A DNA stretch of 23,192 nucleotides from assembly GCA_018646825.1 (NCBI GenBank), contig JABGUA010000197.1, positions 1 to 23,192 on the forward strand, given 5' to 3'. Position numbers and translations under genes: made by a program. This document shows positions 21,970 through 23,192 of this stretch, piece after piece. This stretch comes from Piscirickettsiaceae bacterium (lineage in GTDB: Bacteria > Pseudomonadota > Gammaproteobacteria > Nitrosococcales > Methylophagaceae). Under the pieces are notes generated by a model. The model saw nothing but the letters and a program-made list of their open reading frames with translations. It was not told where the DNA came from and ran no database searches. How positions within the stretch are numbered: position 1 is the first letter of the stretch; each line of letters opens with the position of its first letter.

Positions 21970-23013
21970 ATGAATATTAAAATATCAACACCTTTAAAGT
22001 TGGCTCTGACAGGTATGGCCCTCAATTTTGCCGTATCTCAACCTGTGTTTGCTGCGGAATCTTTCAGCGATGTTAAATATAAAACGGTCACTGTTGAAGG
22101 ACAGGAGATTTTTTACCGTGAAGCGGGTGACCCGAGTAACCCGACTATTTTATTGCTGCATGGCTTCCCGACTTCTTCACATATGTTTCGTGAATTGATT
22201 CCAGAGCTCTCTGAGCAGTTTCACTTAGTCGCACCCGATTATCCCGGTTTTGGCCAGAGTTCGATGCCTGCGATCAATGAATTTGAGTATACCTTTGATA
22301 ATCTTGCCAACGTCGTTGACACGTTTATCGATACTGTCGGTCTACAAAACTATAGCTTGTATCTCATGGATTATGGCGCACCAGTCGGGTTTCGGATTGC
22401 CACTAAAAATCCTGAACGTGTTGATGCGTTGATTATTCAAAATGGTAACGCCTACGATGAAGGGATCGATAATAATTTCTGGGAGCCCATTCAAGCCTAT
22501 TGGAAAGATCGAGATGCCGTCAATCAAGGTTTAGATAACGTTTGGTGGAAAAATATTAAAGCCGCCTACAAAAAACCCAATATGACGAATGATGAGGCAC
22601 TCCGCTTTTTAGTTACCGAAGGTGCAACAAAGTGGCAATACACCAATGGTGTGCGTGATGTTGAAAGCATTAGTCCAGATACTTGGGATCATGTACAACC
22701 GCTATTAGATCGTGAAGGCAATACTGACATTCAACTTCAACTTTTCTATAGTTATGGTTCTAATCCGCCACTCTATCCTCAGTGGCAGTCATACCTACGT
22801 GAATATCAACCACCCACTTTGGTTGTTTGGGGCGATAAAGATGAAATTTTCCCAGCGGCCGGTGCACATCCTTACAAACGGGATTTAAACAATGTCGATT
22901 TCCATTTGCTCGATACCGGCCATTTTGCACTTGAAGAAGATGTTGATGTCATTGCAGGACATATCAAGCGTTTTTTAGGCGATAAGAAGCTTGCCGCCAA
23001 CGCAGCAAAATAA
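21970..23013 (+). CDS. Exported alpha/beta hydrolase with Asp nucleophile (haloalkane dehalogenase/epoxide hydrolase-like)
   Basis: 347-residue protein with a signal peptide (core about 9-24, cleavage after V-F-A, residue 28), so periplasmic or secreted. The alpha/beta-hydrolase fold shows oxyanion motif H-G-F-P (64-67) and the nucleophile elbow L-M-D-Y-G with Asp134 in place of the Ser of esterases. The acid is near D289/D291 (G-D-K-D) and the catalytic His is H318 (T-G-H-F). An Asp nucleophile is typical of haloalkane dehalogenases and epoxide hydrolases; the substrate cannot be told. AGGAG 8 nt before ATG 21970 sets the start. Transcription is expected from the sigma54 promoter at 21912 and ends at the hairpin at 23021. 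The interrupted activator next door is the presumed regulator. Confidence 0.9.
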   Translation: MNIKISTPLKLALTGMALNFAVSQPVFAAESFSDVKYKTVTVEGQEIFYREAGDPSNPTILLLHGFPTSSHMFRELIPELSEQFHLVAPDYPGFGQSSMPAINEFEYTFDNLANVVDTFIDTVGLQNYSLYLMDYGAPVGFRIATKNPERVDALIIQNGNAYDEGIDNNFWEPIQAYWKDRDAVNQGLDNVWWKNIKAAYKKPNMTNDEALRFLVTEGATKWQYTNGVRDVESISPDTWDHVQPLLDREGNTDIQLQLFYSYGSNPPLYPQWQSYLREYQPPTLVVWGDKDEIFPAAGAHPYKRDLNNVDFHLLDTGHFALEEDVDVIAGHIKRFLGDKKLAANAAK

Positions 23014-23020
23014 TGCGTGC

Positions 23021-23060
23021 ATGACAGGAGGCCATTAGGTCTCCTGTCATCTTATTTATT
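23021..23060 (+). terminator. Intrinsic terminator after the hydrolase gene
   Basis: Perfect 10-bp stem ATGACAGGAG/CTCCTGTCAT with a 10-nt loop (23021-23050), followed by the T-rich stretch CTTATTTATT. It begins 7 bp after the hydrolase stop. The T run is interrupted, so readthrough into the next gene is possible. Confidence 0.75.
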
Positions 23061-23094
23061 AAGCCAAAGTCATCCCATTCGGAGTCATCACATC

Positions 23095-23192
23095 ATGAAT
23101 CAGAATTTCACTCAGTTTGCTTTTACTGACAGTGTAAAAAAAGCACAGACACACTATGGCACCCGCGATTCCTATGCCCGCATGGAAACATC
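23095..23192 (+). CDS. Pyridoxamine 5'-phosphate oxidase-like flavin-nucleotide-binding protein, N-terminal fragment
   Basis: The first 32 codons of a gene cut by the window edge. The start F-A-F-T-D-S-V-K-x-A-Q-x-H-Y-G-T-R-D-S-Y-A-R-M-E is the characteristic N-terminus of a COG3576-type, PNPOx-fold FMN-binding family. GGAG at 23081-23084 lies 10 nt before the ATG. The gene follows the hydrolase on the same strand after a terminator of moderate strength and may be partly co-expressed with it. The FMN-binding core is outside the window, so the reaction cannot be judged. Confidence 0.72.
   Translation, partial: MNQNFTQFAFTDSVKKAQTHYGTRDSYARMET

Overview
This looks like chromosomal DNA of a free-living, probably marine, gammaproteobacterium. 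Gene density is high and base composition is moderately AT-leaning by eye. The evidence is family content: quinone-type PyrD next to a DUF2797 protein, an E. coli-like MscS, a thermostable-hemolysin (PF12261) family gene, a Cfa/DUF1365/FAD-oxidoreductase stress cluster, a QseC/PmrB-type two-component system and sigma54 promoters. The genus cannot be fixed from sequence alone. There is no transposase, phage gene, CRISPR array, tRNA or rRNA.

Layout. (1) 1-435 is the 3' end of gloB on +. It converges on a minus-strand operon DUF2797-pyrD-mscS (3097-432). (2) 3617-9277 is a plus-strand operon: FAD oxidoreductase, DUF1365, Cfa-type methyltransferase, GPH-type MFS carrier, DUF3833 lipoprotein and chalcone-isomerase-like protein. 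It meets a minus-strand pair (SDR and SnoaL/NTF2-like, 10510-9278) head-on. Together these form the lipid-modification cluster that other proteobacteria place under ECF sigma/ChrR or LitR control and that relates to furan/methylated fatty acid genes. (3) Two diverged copies of a non-coding module, both on the minus strand, flank this cluster at about 3176-3403 and 10598-10821. Each has two NtrC-like sites, a sigma54-like promoter and an RNA of about 100 nt with an exposed CCUCC (anti-Shine-Dalgarno) block and a strong intrinsic terminator. Spacing is identical in both. I read them as a paralogous pair of undescribed nitrogen-regulated sRNAs.

(4) 19491-11375 is a tightly packed ten-gene minus-strand operon: PF12261 protein, AMP-binding ligase, haem-oxygenase-like di-iron oxidase (HDO), SDR, TPR protein, response regulator, histidine kinase, cupredoxin, FTR1 iron permease and outer-membrane-like protein. 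A PmrA/QseB-type operator sits over its promoter. This resembles a self-regulated pathway that makes or modifies an acyl-derived small molecule, coupled to iron supply for its iron enzyme.

(5) 19654-20064 is a DUF1348 protein. 20257-21695 is a PAS-AAA-HTH sigma54 activator broken by an A7 frameshift and an in-frame TAA. 21970-23013 is an exported Asp-nucleophile alpha/beta hydrolase with a clean sigma54 promoter. The same inverted-repeat operator lies upstream of both the activator and the hydrolase. The window ends inside a flavin-nucleotide-binding (PNPOx-like) gene.
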